Counted from the stretch's first letter, positions 36,401 to 44,883 are shown. The stretch is DNA of 50,010 nucleotides from Planctomycetota bacterium (GCA_028291545.1 JAQGHR010000087.1:1-50010), one strand, 5' to 3'. A program made the numbers and translations. The notes: generated by a model not told the origin, from the sequence alone.

Positions 36401-39283
36401 CTCCTGCCGAACTTTCCCGTGATTCAGTCGGTCACGCCGATCCCCGCGAGTCCCGGCCTGTCCAATGCGCACGGGATCATCGACGAGCTTCCCAACACGA
36501 CCTATCACCTGGAGTTCTTCCAGAACGACGTGGCCGACCCGAGCGGCAATGGCCAGGGCCAGCTCTTTCTGGGTGCCGTGGACGTGCTCACCGACAGCGG
36601 CGGCCACGCTCAGTTCGATGCGGCAGTCGCCGTCGATCTCTCGACGACCCGATTCGTGACGGCCACGGCGACCTCCCCCGATCAGCGAACCTCGGAGTTT
36701 TCCGCGGATTTCACCGTCATCCCCACGCTGGTGGATCTGGGGATTTCCCTGACGGCAGCACCTGAGCCCGTCTTCGTGGACGGCGACTTGACCTATACGA
36801 TCACACTCGCCAACAAGAGCCGAACCACGGCCACCGGGGTTGTCGTCACCGACACGCTTCCGGCAGGCGTCGATTACGTCTCCAGCGATTCGCCCTTCTC
36901 CACCGTCTTCACGCCCGCCCATGTAAATTCCGGTTCGATCATCCCGGCCACCGTCACGTTCACGATTCCGACCCTTGCGCCGAACAGTTCGGTCGTCATC
37001 CACATCCTCGCGCGTCCCTCAACGGACGGGACCTTCACGGACACCGTGAGCTTCACCGCGAATCAGACGGACGTGACCCCCTCGGACAACTCCGCGAGCG
37101 TCACCTCGCACGCGGTTTTCAACTTCATCGTGCGAAACACGGACGACAACGGATTCGGATCCCTGCGATCGGTGATCGTCAACGCCTACAGGCATGCGGG
37201 CCCGGAGACGATCACATTCGCCTTGCCAGTGGGATCACCGCTCACCATCGCTCCCCGCACCCCCTTGCCGCCGATTCTTGGCCCCACGACTCTGGATGCG
37301 ACGACACAAGCCGGTTTCGACGGCGTGCCGATCGTCACCCTGACCGGCGCGTCGATGACACCGTCCGACGCCGGCTACGTCACCGAGCCAGGCGCGGGTC
37401 GCAACGGCCTGAATCTGGGTAGCGGCGTCACGATCCGGGGGTTGCAGATCCTCAACTTCCCCGGCAGCGGAATCGCGATCCTCGGCGGATCGAACGACGT
37501 GATCGCGGGAAACATCATCAATGACAACGCCGAGAATGGGGTTCTCATCCGCGCGATCGGGAACCAGGACCAGCCGGGCAATCAGGCGCGATTCAACCGC
37601 ATCGGCGGCACCGGCCCCATGGACGGGAATCTCATCTCGCACAACGATTTCGTCGGCATCCAGCTCAGTCAGCACGCCACCGGAACGCTGATCCAGGGCA
37701 ACTTGATCGGTTCCGACATCACCGGCGAGAACGCGGATGGAAACGGCCTCGACGGCCTGTTCCTCGACAACGCACTCGACACGACGATCGGTGGAACGGC
37801 AGCCGGAGCAAGGAATCTGATCTCCAACAGCGGCGAAGTCGACATCCAGGTCTTCGGGAGCGATGCCACGCGAAACGTGATCCAGGGCAACCTCATCGGC
37901 ACGAACCTCGCCGGCACAAAAGCACTGATCGGCACGGGCTCGAGGTTGAATCAGCCGACTGCGATCGGGGTCTGGATCAACGGGGCACCCGGGAACCTGG
38001 TCGGTGGCGACACTCCCGCCGCGTCGAATCTGATTTCCGGAAATGACGCGGGGGTGGAGATCCTGGGGCCCCAGGCCACGCGCAACCGCGTTGCCGGCAA
38101 CCGGATCGGTACGGATCTCTCGGGAACATCGAGCCTCGGCAACCAGTTCGGGGTCTTCCTGAGCGGATCGCCCGGAAACACGATCGGCGGGCTAACCCCC
38201 GGAGAGCGGAACGTGATCTCCGGAAATACCATCCTCGGCATTCGCGTCTCCGACCCCTCGGCACGCGCGAATCTCATCGTGGGGAACTACATCGGGGTGG
38301 ATGCGAGCGGCCTGAATCCGCTCGGGAACACCACCAACGGAATCATCATCGATCGCTCGCCCGCGAACACGGTTGGCGGCTCAACACCCGGCGCCGGCAA
38401 CGTGGTCTCGGGCAACCTCTCCGTCGATATCCAGGTCTCCGGAACCGCCGCGTCCGAGAATGTGATCGCCGGCAACATGGTCGGCACGACCGCCACTGGA
38501 GGATTCCTCGATTCGTCCCGGAAGAGTCCCAATCGCTCGCTCGTCGGAATCCTCGTGAGCGAATCGCCCAGGAATACGGTCGGAGGGCTCGCGGCCGGGG
38601 CCGGGAATCTCGTCGCGGACCATCGCCAGGCGGGGATCGAGATCCTGGGGAAACTCGCGGACAACAATCTCGTTGCCGGCAACACTGTCCGCGACAACGA
38701 CAACTACGGCATCATCGCCAACGACCGTGCGGGCAACTCGATCCCGTTGACCGGTCAGGGCGCGAATATCCTCCAGAATAACCCTCGGAATTTCCTCCCG
38801 GTCTCAAACGTTCCGGCGCAGGTTGTCAACGTCACGGCCACGAGTGACGGGACGACCATTCAATCGGTAGTCGTCACCTTCAGCCGGATTCTCGATCCGG
38901 TTCGCGCCACCAACGTCAAGAATTATCGAATCGATGTCCTGAACGTGCGCGGCCGGCGTACGGGGACCGTCAAGATCTCGGCCGCATCCTACGACGATCA
39001 ATCGATGGCCGTGACCCTGACGCCGGCCAGTCCCCTGCCCGTGGGAGGCCGCTACCGGCTCACCATCACCGGCCGCGGTCGGAACGCGGTGACTGATGAC
39101 CAGGGGCATCTCATCGACGGGGACAAGAATAGCCGCCCCGGCGGCAATTTCGTTGGTCCGATCGTCGTGAGCACGAACGGACTCTTCGTGTCCTCGCGAG
39201 CGGCCCAGACGAGACACTCGACGCATGTTGCCGCGAAGCGGCCCTGGCATACCTCGAAGTGGCATCATCGTGGAGGCCGGTAG
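33482..39283 (+). CDS. Giant three-module beta-helix surface protein with VEPRxLLS leader
   Basis: A 1933-residue exported protein. The N-terminus has basic residues and SLEMVEPRILLS (to residue 34), the LEPRxLL-type leader found at the start of large planctomycete surface proteins. Three modules begin alike: TLRQAIQAANVNPG (near 55), SLRQAILNANSQVG (near 635) and SLRSVIVNAYRHAG (near 1225), which is a CSLREA-like head. Each is followed by repeats of the type IGGTTPGARNVISGN and IQGNLIGTDVTG that predict parallel beta-helix. Modules 1 and 2 end with sandwich-like segments containing GEGQTFLGQA or GQGQLFLGAV. A DUF11-like domain with DTLPAGVDYVSSD (1082-1209) separates modules 2 and 3. No Cys occurs after the leader. 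The last 28 residues are rich in His, Arg, Lys and Trp. The ATG at 33482 is preferred; a GTG lies 15 bases earlier. Confidence 0.9.
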   Translation: MSRHAFRSIRRNPKPDCRSSRPSLEMVEPRILLSVFTVTRSDDGAASGGLTLRQAIQAANVNPGLDTINFAITGSGVQTITPATALDDITGPVVIDGYTQAGSSRNTLPNGDNAVLQIELDGTSAGTGIAGLRVVSGSSTITGLAINRFGGPGISLDTGGGNLIQGNFLGTDPTGTIALPNGQGGVGGIASSNNTIGGTNPADRNVISGNGAAGVSFTIISGSGVISSGNLILGNFLGIDAGGTNPLGNTGPGISLTDVTGNTVGGMTPGARNIISSNSTGVLISTNTGAPVANDVVLGNYIGTDVSGKQGLGNAFDGILLSGASGNTIGGVAAGAGNVLADNQQFGIQVGGAGASKNVIQGNLIGTDVTGNTALANASSGVDINTGASGNLVGGTTTGSGNVISGNQVDGVTIENASPSNIVQGNFIGTDLTGSSKLGNGGVGVQIRTSANNTVGGTTPGAANTIAFSIGAGVVVVGTSASAAGNAILSNSIHDNGGLGIDLGNDGVTPNTPGGPHAGPNNLQNFPIITRIVHQPNSSIISGTFNSTPGTQFTLQFFSNVAADSSGFGEGQTFLGQATTTTDTAGNATFSFTTTSPVAPNQPYITSTATDAAGNTSEFSKAALSTIVTNTKDSGLGSLRQAILNANSQVGHDTIQFEVGPGVQTIQPLTALPVVQEEVTIDATAPSDLPTQSVVIDGTNAPGTSGFTFADNNNVVRGLSVVRFHSVTNPSSGAVNGGIGIVFQGSNNLAAGNFLGTDPAGDVNFGNDQDGILIQGGQNTIGGITQADRNVISGNKAVGILVATSEAPNNLIEGNFIGIDPTGAVALPNGIGILVDLGSSNTTIGGSKGLAGNVISGNAGDGISIVNGQNTLILGNIIGSGPSFPRLDADLGNGGAGVRVGVNATGTQIVQGNSIVHNRGAGVRGDFQIGQPTIVAFASILGNSIFNNGALGIDMYLPGVTPNRPVGPTVGPDLLPNFPVIQSVTPIPASPGLSNAHGIIDELPNTTYHLEFFQNDVADPSGNGQGQLFLGAVDVLTDSGGHAQFDAAVAVDLSTTRFVTATATSPDQRTSEFSADFTVIPTLVDLGISLTAAPEPVFVDGDLTYTITLANKSRTTATGVVVTDTLPAGVDYVSSDSPFSTVFTPAHVNSGSIIPATVTFTIPTLAPNSSVVIHILARPSTDGTFTDTVSFTANQTDVTPSDNSASVTSHAVFNFIVRNTDDNGFGSLRSVIVNAYRHAGPETITFALPVGSPLTIAPRTPLPPILGPTTLDATTQAGFDGVPIVTLTGASMTPSDAGYVTEPGAGRNGLNLGSGVTIRGLQILNFPGSGIAILGGSNDVIAGNIINDNAENGVLIRAIGNQDQPGNQARFNRIGGTGPMDGNLISHNDFVGIQLSQHATGTLIQGNLIGSDITGENADGNGLDGLFLDNALDTTIGGTAAGARNLISNSGEVDIQVFGSDATRNVIQGNLIGTNLAGTKALIGTGSRLNQPTAIGVWINGAPGNLVGGDTPAASNLISGNDAGVEILGPQATRNRVAGNRIGTDLSGTSSLGNQFGVFLSGSPGNTIGGLTPGERNVISGNTILGIRVSDPSARANLIVGNYIGVDASGLNPLGNTTNGIIIDRSPANTVGGSTPGAGNVVSGNLSVDIQVSGTAASENVIAGNMVGTTATGGFLDSSRKSPNRSLVGILVSESPRNTVGGLAAGAGNLVADHRQAGIEILGKLADNNLVAGNTVRDNDNYGIIANDRAGNSIPLTGQGANILQNNPRNFLPVSNVPAQVVNVTATSDGTTIQSVVVTFSRILDPVRATNVKNYRIDVLNVRGRRTGTVKISAASYDDQSMAVTLTPASPLPVGGRYRLTITGRGRNAVTDDQGHLIDGDKNSRPGGNFVGPIVVSTNGLFVSSRAAQTRHSTHVAAKRPWHTSKWHHRGGR

Positions 39284-39428
39284 GGCAATCGGGGCCGGAA
39301 GGGATTCGCTCAGGCCGCCTCCCTCGGTTTGCGAATTTGGTATCCCCCGGCCTCGCGCCCTCGACAACTCGGCAAGCCGTCGGAAATAATGCAACCAGGC
39401 AAGGAACAACCCGAGGAAGGAACCAGCG

Positions 39429-39584
39429 ATGAGATGGGTGTTCTACTTCCTGCTGGCTCTGACAGCGATCGCCGGTTGCTCGGAAGGGCCCCGGGGTCAC
39501 GACGATCCCAGCGCGCGAACGACTGAGGCGACCGAAGGCAAGACAACCGAGTCGGGTACGACGACAAAAATCCCGATGCATTGA
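39429..39584 (+). CDS. 51-residue small lipoprotein
   Basis: A short frame starting MRWVFYFLLALTAIAGCSEG, with a hydrophobic core of ten residues and the lipobox AIAGC (Cys at residue 17). The tail is Thr/Glu/Lys-rich (TTEATEGKTTESGTTTK) and hydrophilic, likely unstructured. A strong GAGGAAGG ribosome-binding site ends eight bases before the ATG. It ends seven bases before the pdxA start, so it may be translated from the same transcript. I know no family name. Small planctomycete lipoproteins of this kind are common but undescribed. Confidence 0.72.
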   Translation: MRWVFYFLLALTAIAGCSEGPRGHDDPSARTTEATEGKTTESGTTTKIPMH

Positions 39585-39591
39585 GACGAGA

Positions 39592-40656
39592 GTGGAGTCC
39601 TCTTCCGTGCGAGAGAACCGGCCGCTCGTGGCCTTGACGATGGGTGATGTGGCTGGGATCGGCCCGGAGGTGATCGCGAGGGCCTGGGGAGAATCTCCGC
39701 TGCGAACGCTTGCCCGCCCGTTCGTCGTCGGTGACGCCGAGATTCTACGTCGCGCCGTGGCCTGGGTCGGGGGAACAGCTGAGGTCGTAAGCATCGCCGA
39801 GCCGGAGACTGCCGAGCCGTCCTTTCACTCGATACCCTGCCTCGATGCCAGCGACCAGAGGCTCGACGACGTCCCAGTGGGCCGTGTGGACGCTCGCGCC
39901 GGCCGCGCTGCGTACGACTTCCTGATCACCGCCGCCGACCTTGCTCTGGCCGGCCGCGTGGATGCGATCACGACCTTGCCGCTGAACAAGGAATCGCTTT
40001 CCGCGGCGGGAATTGCCCACCCGGGCCATACCGAGATTCTGGCCGATCGATGCGGCGTCCGCGATCATGCGATGATGCTCTATCTCGGGCCTCGCGATGA
40101 GCTCGACGAGCCGGGGTTGGGCGTCATTCATGCGACACTCCACGTCGCACTTCGTCGCGTCTTCGATCTCCTGACGATCGAATCTGTGCGAGAAAAGATC
40201 GCTCTCGCGGACCGATCCTTGCGTCCCTTGACCCGTGGCAGGCCGCCCCGGGTGGCCGTCGCCGGGCTCAATCCGCATGCGGGCGAACACGGACTGTTCG
40301 GCGAGGAGGAGGGGACGATCCTCGCGCCGGCCGTCGAACTCGCCCGCCGGGAGGGCATTGATGTGACCGGCCCGATCGCGGCCGATACGCTCTTCGTCCG
40401 GGCGATCGCCGGTGAGTTTGACGCCGTGGTGGCCATGTATCACGATCAAGGGCATGTCGCCCTGAAAACGATCGGATTTGACCGCGCGGTGAATGTGACC
40501 CTGGGCCTTCCCATCATCCGCACGAGCGTCGCGCACGGCACGGCGTTCGACATCGCGGGCCAGGGCCGCGCCGAGACCACCAGCCTCATCGAGGCCGTTC
40601 GCGTGGCGGCCCGCATCGTCGAGGGAAGCCGATTGATCGCGGAGCCTTCGCGATGA
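39592..40656 (+). CDS. pdxA: 4-hydroxythreonine-4-phosphate dehydrogenase
   Basis: A 354-residue metal- and NAD-dependent enzyme of the DXP-dependent pyridoxal phosphate pathway; it oxidises 4-phosphohydroxy-threonine. The N-terminal MGDVAGIGPEVIARA (usual MGDPAGIGPE) and LPLNKESLSAAGIAHPGHTEIL are diagnostic. The C-terminal half has GLNPHAGEHGLFGEEE, AMYHDQGHVALKTIGFD and RTSVAHGTAFDIAG, which include the metal-binding histidines. The length matches the family. The GTG at 39592 is taken as start; another GTG at 39607 would trim five residues. The stop overlaps the start of the next gene by four bases, so the two are coupled. A PdxA2-like paralogous role cannot be excluded from sequence alone. 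Confidence 0.94.
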   Translation: MESSSVRENRPLVALTMGDVAGIGPEVIARAWGESPLRTLARPFVVGDAEILRRAVAWVGGTAEVVSIAEPETAEPSFHSIPCLDASDQRLDDVPVGRVDARAGRAAYDFLITAADLALAGRVDAITTLPLNKESLSAAGIAHPGHTEILADRCGVRDHAMMLYLGPRDELDEPGLGVIHATLHVALRRVFDLLTIESVREKIALADRSLRPLTRGRPPRVAVAGLNPHAGEHGLFGEEEGTILAPAVELARREGIDVTGPIAADTLFVRAIAGEFDAVVAMYHDQGHVALKTIGFDRAVNVTLGLPIIRTSVAHGTAFDIAGQGRAETTSLIEAVRVAARIVEGSRLIAEPSR

Positions 40657-41276
40657 CGCGGATCTACCTCCTCCGCCACGGAGCGACGACCGCCAATCGC
40701 GAGGTCCCTTACCGACTCCAGGGTCGCGGTTCGGACCGGCCACTCGACGAGACGGGCCTACGGCAGGCGGACGCTGCAGGTCGGGTCCTCGCGAGCATCA
40801 AGCTCAACGGCCTCTACTCCAGCCCCCTGCTCCGCGCCCTCCAGACCGCCCGATCACTTGGGTCGCATCACGGACGCATTCCTATTCCCATCCCCGGTCT
40901 TATCGAAGGCGATATTGGTCGCTGGGAAGGACTGACCTGGGATGAGGCGGCGGTCCGTGATCCGGACCACCACGCCCGGTTCATGACCAATCCGGGGACC
41001 GTGCCCTACCCTGACGGCGAGTCATTTCTCGACGTGCAGCGTCGAGCGTCCATCGCGATCGCGGAACTGGCCGCGGCGCATCGCGGAGAAACGATCGCGA
41101 TTGTCGGGCACAATATCCTCAATCGCGCCTATCTCTCGCCTCTGCTGGGCTTGCCCATCGACCGGGCCCGAGGGATTCGGCAATCGAACTGCGGAATCAA
41201 CGTGATTGAGGTCGAGCCCGAGGGAGGATCAGTTCTGATCACCCTCAACAGTGCCTTGCACCTTGACGGCCTGTGA
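40653..41276 (+). CDS. Histidine phosphatase family protein (phosphoglycerate mutase-like)
   Basis: A 207-residue member of the branch 1 histidine phosphatases. The catalytic His is H9 in LLRHGATTAN, with the conserved LYSSPLLRALQTA, the EGDIGRWEGLTWDEA segment that supplies a catalytic Glu, and IVGHNI with the second His. All active-site residues are present, so phosphatase activity is likely; the substrate is open (2-phosphoglycerate, alpha-ribazole phosphate or a small sugar phosphate). The ATG overlaps the pdxA stop, so it may dephosphorylate something linked to vitamin B6 metabolism. Its last 48 bases overlap the end of the convergent membrane-protein gene. Confidence 0.93.
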   Translation: MTRIYLLRHGATTANREVPYRLQGRGSDRPLDETGLRQADAAGRVLASIKLNGLYSSPLLRALQTARSLGSHHGRIPIPIPGLIEGDIGRWEGLTWDEAAVRDPDHHARFMTNPGTVPYPDGESFLDVQRRASIAIAELAAAHRGETIAIVGHNILNRAYLSPLLGLPIDRARGIRQSNCGINVIEVEPEGGSVLITLNSALHLDGL

Positions 41277-41666
41277 CCGTCCTCGGGGCCTTTCCGCAGC
41301 CCATGGCGAAATCTGGCTCCCCCACCAGAACGCCAGGACCGTGCCCACGGCGATCATGATGAGTGTCCACGGGAGAAGCTCCGTCATGTGCGCGAGGAAA
41401 TAAGGAAACGATGCATCGGCGATGAAGGGCCGATTCCACCATTCGGTCACAATCCCCAGAGCTAGCGCTACAACCCCGAGGATAACCCCCCGGATCTTGC
41501 TCCTGTCTCGCGACGCCAGATTCGCACCCAGCCCGAGACAGGCTCCCGGCAGGACGAGTGCGTAGAGACTTTGGCTGAGAAGCCAGACGAAGACCTCGAC
41601 TCCCACCGCCGCGCCGACTGCCGCTCCGACCAAGCTGAGCAAGATGCTGATCGCGGTCCGAACCAT
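41229..41666 (-). CDS. Small membrane protein, unknown family
   Basis: About 145 residues with four hydrophobic helices: TAISILLSLVGAAVGAAVGV, LVLPGACLGLGANLA, GVILGVVALALGIV and LLPWTLIMIAVGTVLAFWWG. The first is Gly/Ala-rich with small-residue spacing typical of packed helices. I do not recognise a named family. The ATG at 41666 has GGGGGA upstream and is preferred to a GTG at 41729. The 3' end overlaps the end of the convergent phosphatase gene by 48 bp. It follows the 401-residue hypothetical on the same strand. Confidence 0.68.
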   Translation of the reverse strand: MVRTAISILLSLVGAAVGAAVGVEVFVWLLSQSLYALVLPGACLGLGANLASRDRSKIRGVILGVVALALGIVTEWWNRPFIADASFPYFLAHMTELLPWTLIMIAVGTVLAFWWGSQISPWAAERPRGRSQAVKVQGTVEGDQN

Positions 41667-41833
41667 GAGAGTCCCCCTGCCCGACTGATCCGGCGCCAGA
41701 GCTTCCATCGGTTGATTCCCGATGGTCACAGGTTGCCGGCCGAAGAACTCCTAGATTATTCATGGTAGACGGTGCGGGTCAACGTGGAGCCAGGCCGATC
41801 TGGACGGATTCCGGCTCCGTTCCGAATCGCCGT

Positions 41834-43039
41834 TCACTGGCGCACGACCTCGATCGTCGTCCATTCGGTCGCGAGCGAGCCCGGCCAGACCGAGCGAATC
41901 TCCGGATTCGCCCAGGCCCGATGGGCATCGGGTGTCAGCACGAGTCGTCCTCGACTCTTGCCCGGGCAAGTCAGTCCTTGCAATGGAGATGCCTGAAATC
42001 CCGGCATCGAACGACACTTCACGACGACGCCCTGTTGACTGAGCTTGTTGCCGACCAACACAACGTCCCCGATGGCAATCGGGCCGGAAGCCCCCTCGAT
42101 TTCCAGCACCATGGCATGGGCCAGATCGCATGGGAGCGGGCCGAGAATTCGAAGTGCCGGCGGATTCCTCAGGGCAAACTCCTCCCCTAACGACACGTAC
42201 TCGGATTCGCCAGCGTTCGACCCCCACTGCACGAGCGAGATGGCGTCGATGATCGCTGCCTCTCGCGAGGCGTCGGGCAGCGTAAAGAGCGCGTCGAGGT
42301 TGAGAATCGGGTCGAATTCGAAGGAAAACGGAACCTGCGGAAGCTCGCGCTCCCAGATCGTGGTCAGTCCGGTCGTCCGAACCCGGGCGTGGAGCACGAG
42401 CCGGTGGGGGCCATTCGTCGGAAAATCTCGAGGATTCACCATGAACGCCGCGCGCCCCTCGCCGGGGACCCACGATCCGAAGGTCTCCAGGGACGCCCGA
42501 TTGGCACCCAGGATGCGATACGACCATTCCAACGAATCGGGACCGACCCCAACACCGTCGCGAGCGAGGAATGGCAAGCCGAATTCCACGACAATCGGGA
42601 TGGGTGGGTCGAGCGATCGGGGATATCGGCGGCGGGCAAACCAGTTCACGACCAGTCCACGAGTGACGAGCGCCTGCTCCTCCTCGGGGATCAGCTCGTC
42701 GGCTTTCCACAAAACCGCAAGCGCCTGCCCCGCCGCATCGCGAATTGTGCGATCGCTCGACGATCCGAGGAGACGAAAAAGTTCCATGACGGCCGCCCGA
42801 CCGTGGCTCGGTGCCTCGGAAATCGCCGCCAGGTTGGGCCGATCACCCTCCAGCTCTGCGACCGCTTTCCTGGCTCGCATCGCCTGGAAAACCTTCCGAC
42901 CCCCGCCAAGAAACAAGGCGAGGGCGAGGACCACGAAAACGCCATTTCGCGAATCCGTCAGCCACCCGGTCCAGCCCGATTCGGGAAGTGGGAGACGCCG
43001 TCGTCCTACCTGAGCCAGCAGCCAAACCGCAGTATTCAC
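41834..43039 (-). CDS. Hypothetical single-pass membrane protein
   Basis: A 401-residue protein I cannot assign. A hydrophobic segment (GVFVVLALALFLGGG, about 33-47) after a short N-terminus predicts a signal anchor. Residues 60-120 are helical and Ala/Leu-rich (SSSDRTIRDAAGQALAVLWKADEL), possibly a HEAT-like region. The middle holds beta-rich text with FGSWVPGEGRAAFMV and RLVLHARVRTTGLTTIWERELP, suggesting an extracytoplasmic sandwich domain. It starts with GTG. It is 46 bp downstream of the STN-like gene on the same strand and probably in one transcript with it. Confidence 0.65.
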   Translation of the reverse strand: MNTAVWLLAQVGRRRLPLPESGWTGWLTDSRNGVFVVLALALFLGGGRKVFQAMRARKAVAELEGDRPNLAAISEAPSHGRAAVMELFRLLGSSSDRTIRDAAGQALAVLWKADELIPEEEQALVTRGLVVNWFARRRYPRSLDPPIPIVVEFGLPFLARDGVGVGPDSLEWSYRILGANRASLETFGSWVPGEGRAAFMVNPRDFPTNGPHRLVLHARVRTTGLTTIWERELPQVPFSFEFDPILNLDALFTLPDASREAAIIDAISLVQWGSNAGESEYVSLGEEFALRNPPALRILGPLPCDLAHAMVLEIEGASGPIAIGDVVLVGNKLSQQGVVVKCRSMPGFQASPLQGLTCPGKSRGRLVLTPDAHRAWANPEIRSVWPGSLATEWTTIEVVRQ

Positions 43040-43085
43040 AGGCTCTACTTCCGCCTCCCAAAAGGGGATTCTTCCTGGCTCATCG

Positions 43086-43721
43086 TCAGATGCCGGGTCG
43101 CGACCGTCCGGCCTCGACGGCCTTTCCCTTCTCCGCGGGCATGTCCTCGATGATCGTCGGCTTCCTCACCGCCGGGCCGGCGTCTTCAACCGGCACCAGC
43201 CGCTGATGAAGCTCCGAGACCGCGTCCTGTAGACCATGAACTTCGCGATGTAAGGTCTGGAGCTCGTGAAGTATGCGTCCCACCGGATCCTCGGCCCCTT
43301 CAGAGTCGGTCAGGACGAGTAGATTGTCTTCGCTGACGACTTTATAGGTCATCCCGACTTGATCGAGCAGAAGCTTCAGGCCCGTCTTGAGCCGGACGCC
43401 CTGGAGCTCAAGCTTCACGACCTCATCATCCGTAATTCCGAGCCGGTTCAGTGCGGCGAGATCGAGAACAACCGGGGCATCGAGCGACGATCGCAGATGC
43501 TTGGTTACGGCGTCGAGCGTCGTTTCCTTGGCGAACGGCCATTCAAAGGGTCTCAAAAGGGCTTCCTCGACCGTCATACCAGCCTTGCCGCCGGCGCGGG
43601 GAACGTCCTCGCCAACGACCGTCGCATTCTTCTTCTCCTGGGCAAACAGCCCCCATCGGGCCGATCCGGCGACGACAGCCATGGTCATGACCATCAACAT
43701 CAGCAGGCGAGGACGGCGCAT
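43086..43721 (-). CDS. Secreted protein with STN/secretin-like short domain
   Basis: A 211-residue protein with a signal peptide (MLMVMTMAVVAGSARWGLFAQ, cleavage near residue 28). The middle (about 55-130) reads TLDAVTKHLRSSLDAPVVLDL, then LQGVRLKTGLKLLLDQVGMTYKVVSEDNLLVLT, which resembles the secretin/TonB short N-terminal (STN) fold seen in type II or IV secretins. No secretin barrel follows, so it is not a secretin. The C-terminal part has a coil-like stretch (ILHELQTLHREVHGLQDAVSELHQRL). The ATG at 43721 starts the clear signal peptide; the longer frame overlaps the PfkB gene. The function is unknown, and a peptidoglycan or pseudopilus adaptor is speculative. Confidence 0.7.
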   Translation of the reverse strand: MRRPRLLMLMVMTMAVVAGSARWGLFAQEKKNATVVGEDVPRAGGKAGMTVEEALLRPFEWPFAKETTLDAVTKHLRSSLDAPVVLDLAALNRLGITDDEVVKLELQGVRLKTGLKLLLDQVGMTYKVVSEDNLLVLTDSEGAEDPVGRILHELQTLHREVHGLQDAVSELHQRLVPVEDAGPAVRKPTIIEDMPAEKGKAVEAGRSRPGI

Positions 43722-43767
43722 GGGACAAACCCTCTTCGGTTCGCAAATCGCTCTCGGCGGCCCCATT

Positions 43768-44883
43768 CTAGCCAATTGTGCCGATGTCGCCACCCGCCAC
43801 CCTTCCGGCCCTGATCGCCTTATCAATGTCATCCCCGCTCGGGAACCCGAAATCCTCCCGATCCAGGACCAGTGCTGCTGCGGCGGAGGCACGCAGACCG
43901 GCGTGACGCATCATTCCGGAATCGATCGGTCCGGGAGTCCAACCCAGTTCCATCAGGCCGGAGACCAGGGTAGACGCAAAGGCCTCTCCCGCGCGATTCG
44001 TGTCCCGAGGAGGGTCGTCCCGTGGAAACACCGGCAGGTCGATTGTGTGTAGCGACGCATCGGAGCCAAGATAGTAACACGTGCAACCCGCCGGCCCATC
44101 GGTCACGACAACGATCGGCGTGCGCGACAGGACCAGATCCCGGCCGGAAAGTGCCAGCCATTCCTGTCGATTGCAGCTGAGCAGATCGAACCGCCCGGCA
44201 AGCGACGCGAGTGGCAGATCGCTATCTCGCATGTTGCGCATTGCCGGGGCCACGAACCGGACCGAGGCGGGAACCGAGAGGGCCTGGGCGAGGAGACGGT
44301 TCGGCAAGCCCGCGACAACCAACAGATCGCAATCGGCCGAGAGATCGGCCTGATCCAGGTTCGACAGGGCCGCATGGCACCCCCGGAATCCGATCGCGAG
44401 TTTGTCCCCGAATCGGCCGCTCGAGACGATCAACGACCAGTCTGTCGCCCGGTTGGCGACGGTGATTGGCCGATGGGCAATCCCCTCCCCCTCAAGGCGA
44501 GCCAGGATTGCCTGTGTAAACTCGTCATCATCGGATCCGACCGCACTGACGAGCTCGCCTTGCAGCGCGGCGGCAAATCCTGCCCCCATGCCACCCAGGT
44601 CGTCATTCCAGGCAACGCCGATGGCGTCTCGATGGTTCTCGCCTCGATTTCTCTCGATCGACAAGGGCCGCGAAAGCCGAATTCGCCCCAGGGGGCCGGG
44701 CCATCCGGTCGGTGGTGATAGGTTGATGGTCGTCCGATCCCCATCCTCGATGAAAATATCCCGTCGTTCGCCGATAAGTTGGCCATCGTAGCTGCCGTCG
44801 ACCGTCCCTTCGTTCAGAAGCGGACGATCGACGCGAAGTACGCGATCGAGGTAGGCCGGGCCGAAAACTCGGGTGCGTCTCAT
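43768..44883 (-). CDS. PfkB-family (ribokinase-like) carbohydrate kinase with an altered catalytic motif
   Basis: A 371-residue protein of the ribokinase fold. It shows the N-terminal GGMGAGFAAALQGELVSAVGSD segment (about 97-118) and a C-terminal anion-hole motif near 294-300. That motif reads DTNRAGE where the family consensus is DTxGAGD, so the catalytic base Asp is Glu (E300) and the second Gly is Arg. The middle has VVVTDGPAGCTCY, typical for the fold. Either it has unusual chemistry or it has lost activity. It is long for the family (usually 300-330). It is divergent from the RNase Z-like gene, with an 18-bp palindrome in the gap. The substrate is unknown. Confidence 0.82.
   Translation of the reverse strand: MRRTRVFGPAYLDRVLRVDRPLLNEGTVDGSYDGQLIGERRDIFIEDGDRTTINLSPPTGWPGPLGRIRLSRPLSIERNRGENHRDAIGVAWNDDLGGMGAGFAAALQGELVSAVGSDDDEFTQAILARLEGEGIAHRPITVANRATDWSLIVSSGRFGDKLAIGFRGCHAALSNLDQADLSADCDLLVVAGLPNRLLAQALSVPASVRFVAPAMRNMRDSDLPLASLAGRFDLLSCNRQEWLALSGRDLVLSRTPIVVVTDGPAGCTCYYLGSDASLHTIDLPVFPRDDPPRDTNRAGEAFASTLVSGLMELGWTPGPIDSGMMRHAGLRASAAAALVLDREDFGFPSGDDIDKAIRAGRVAGGDIGTIG

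Noticed and set aside
35675..37003. A 442-residue minus-strand frame
   Set aside because: It is antisense to the repeats of the giant surface protein; its apparent repeats mirror the sense repeats.
34000..38700. A CRISPR-like array from the regular repeats
   Set aside because: The repeats are coding, in frame and degenerate, and fit beta-helix rungs of one protein.
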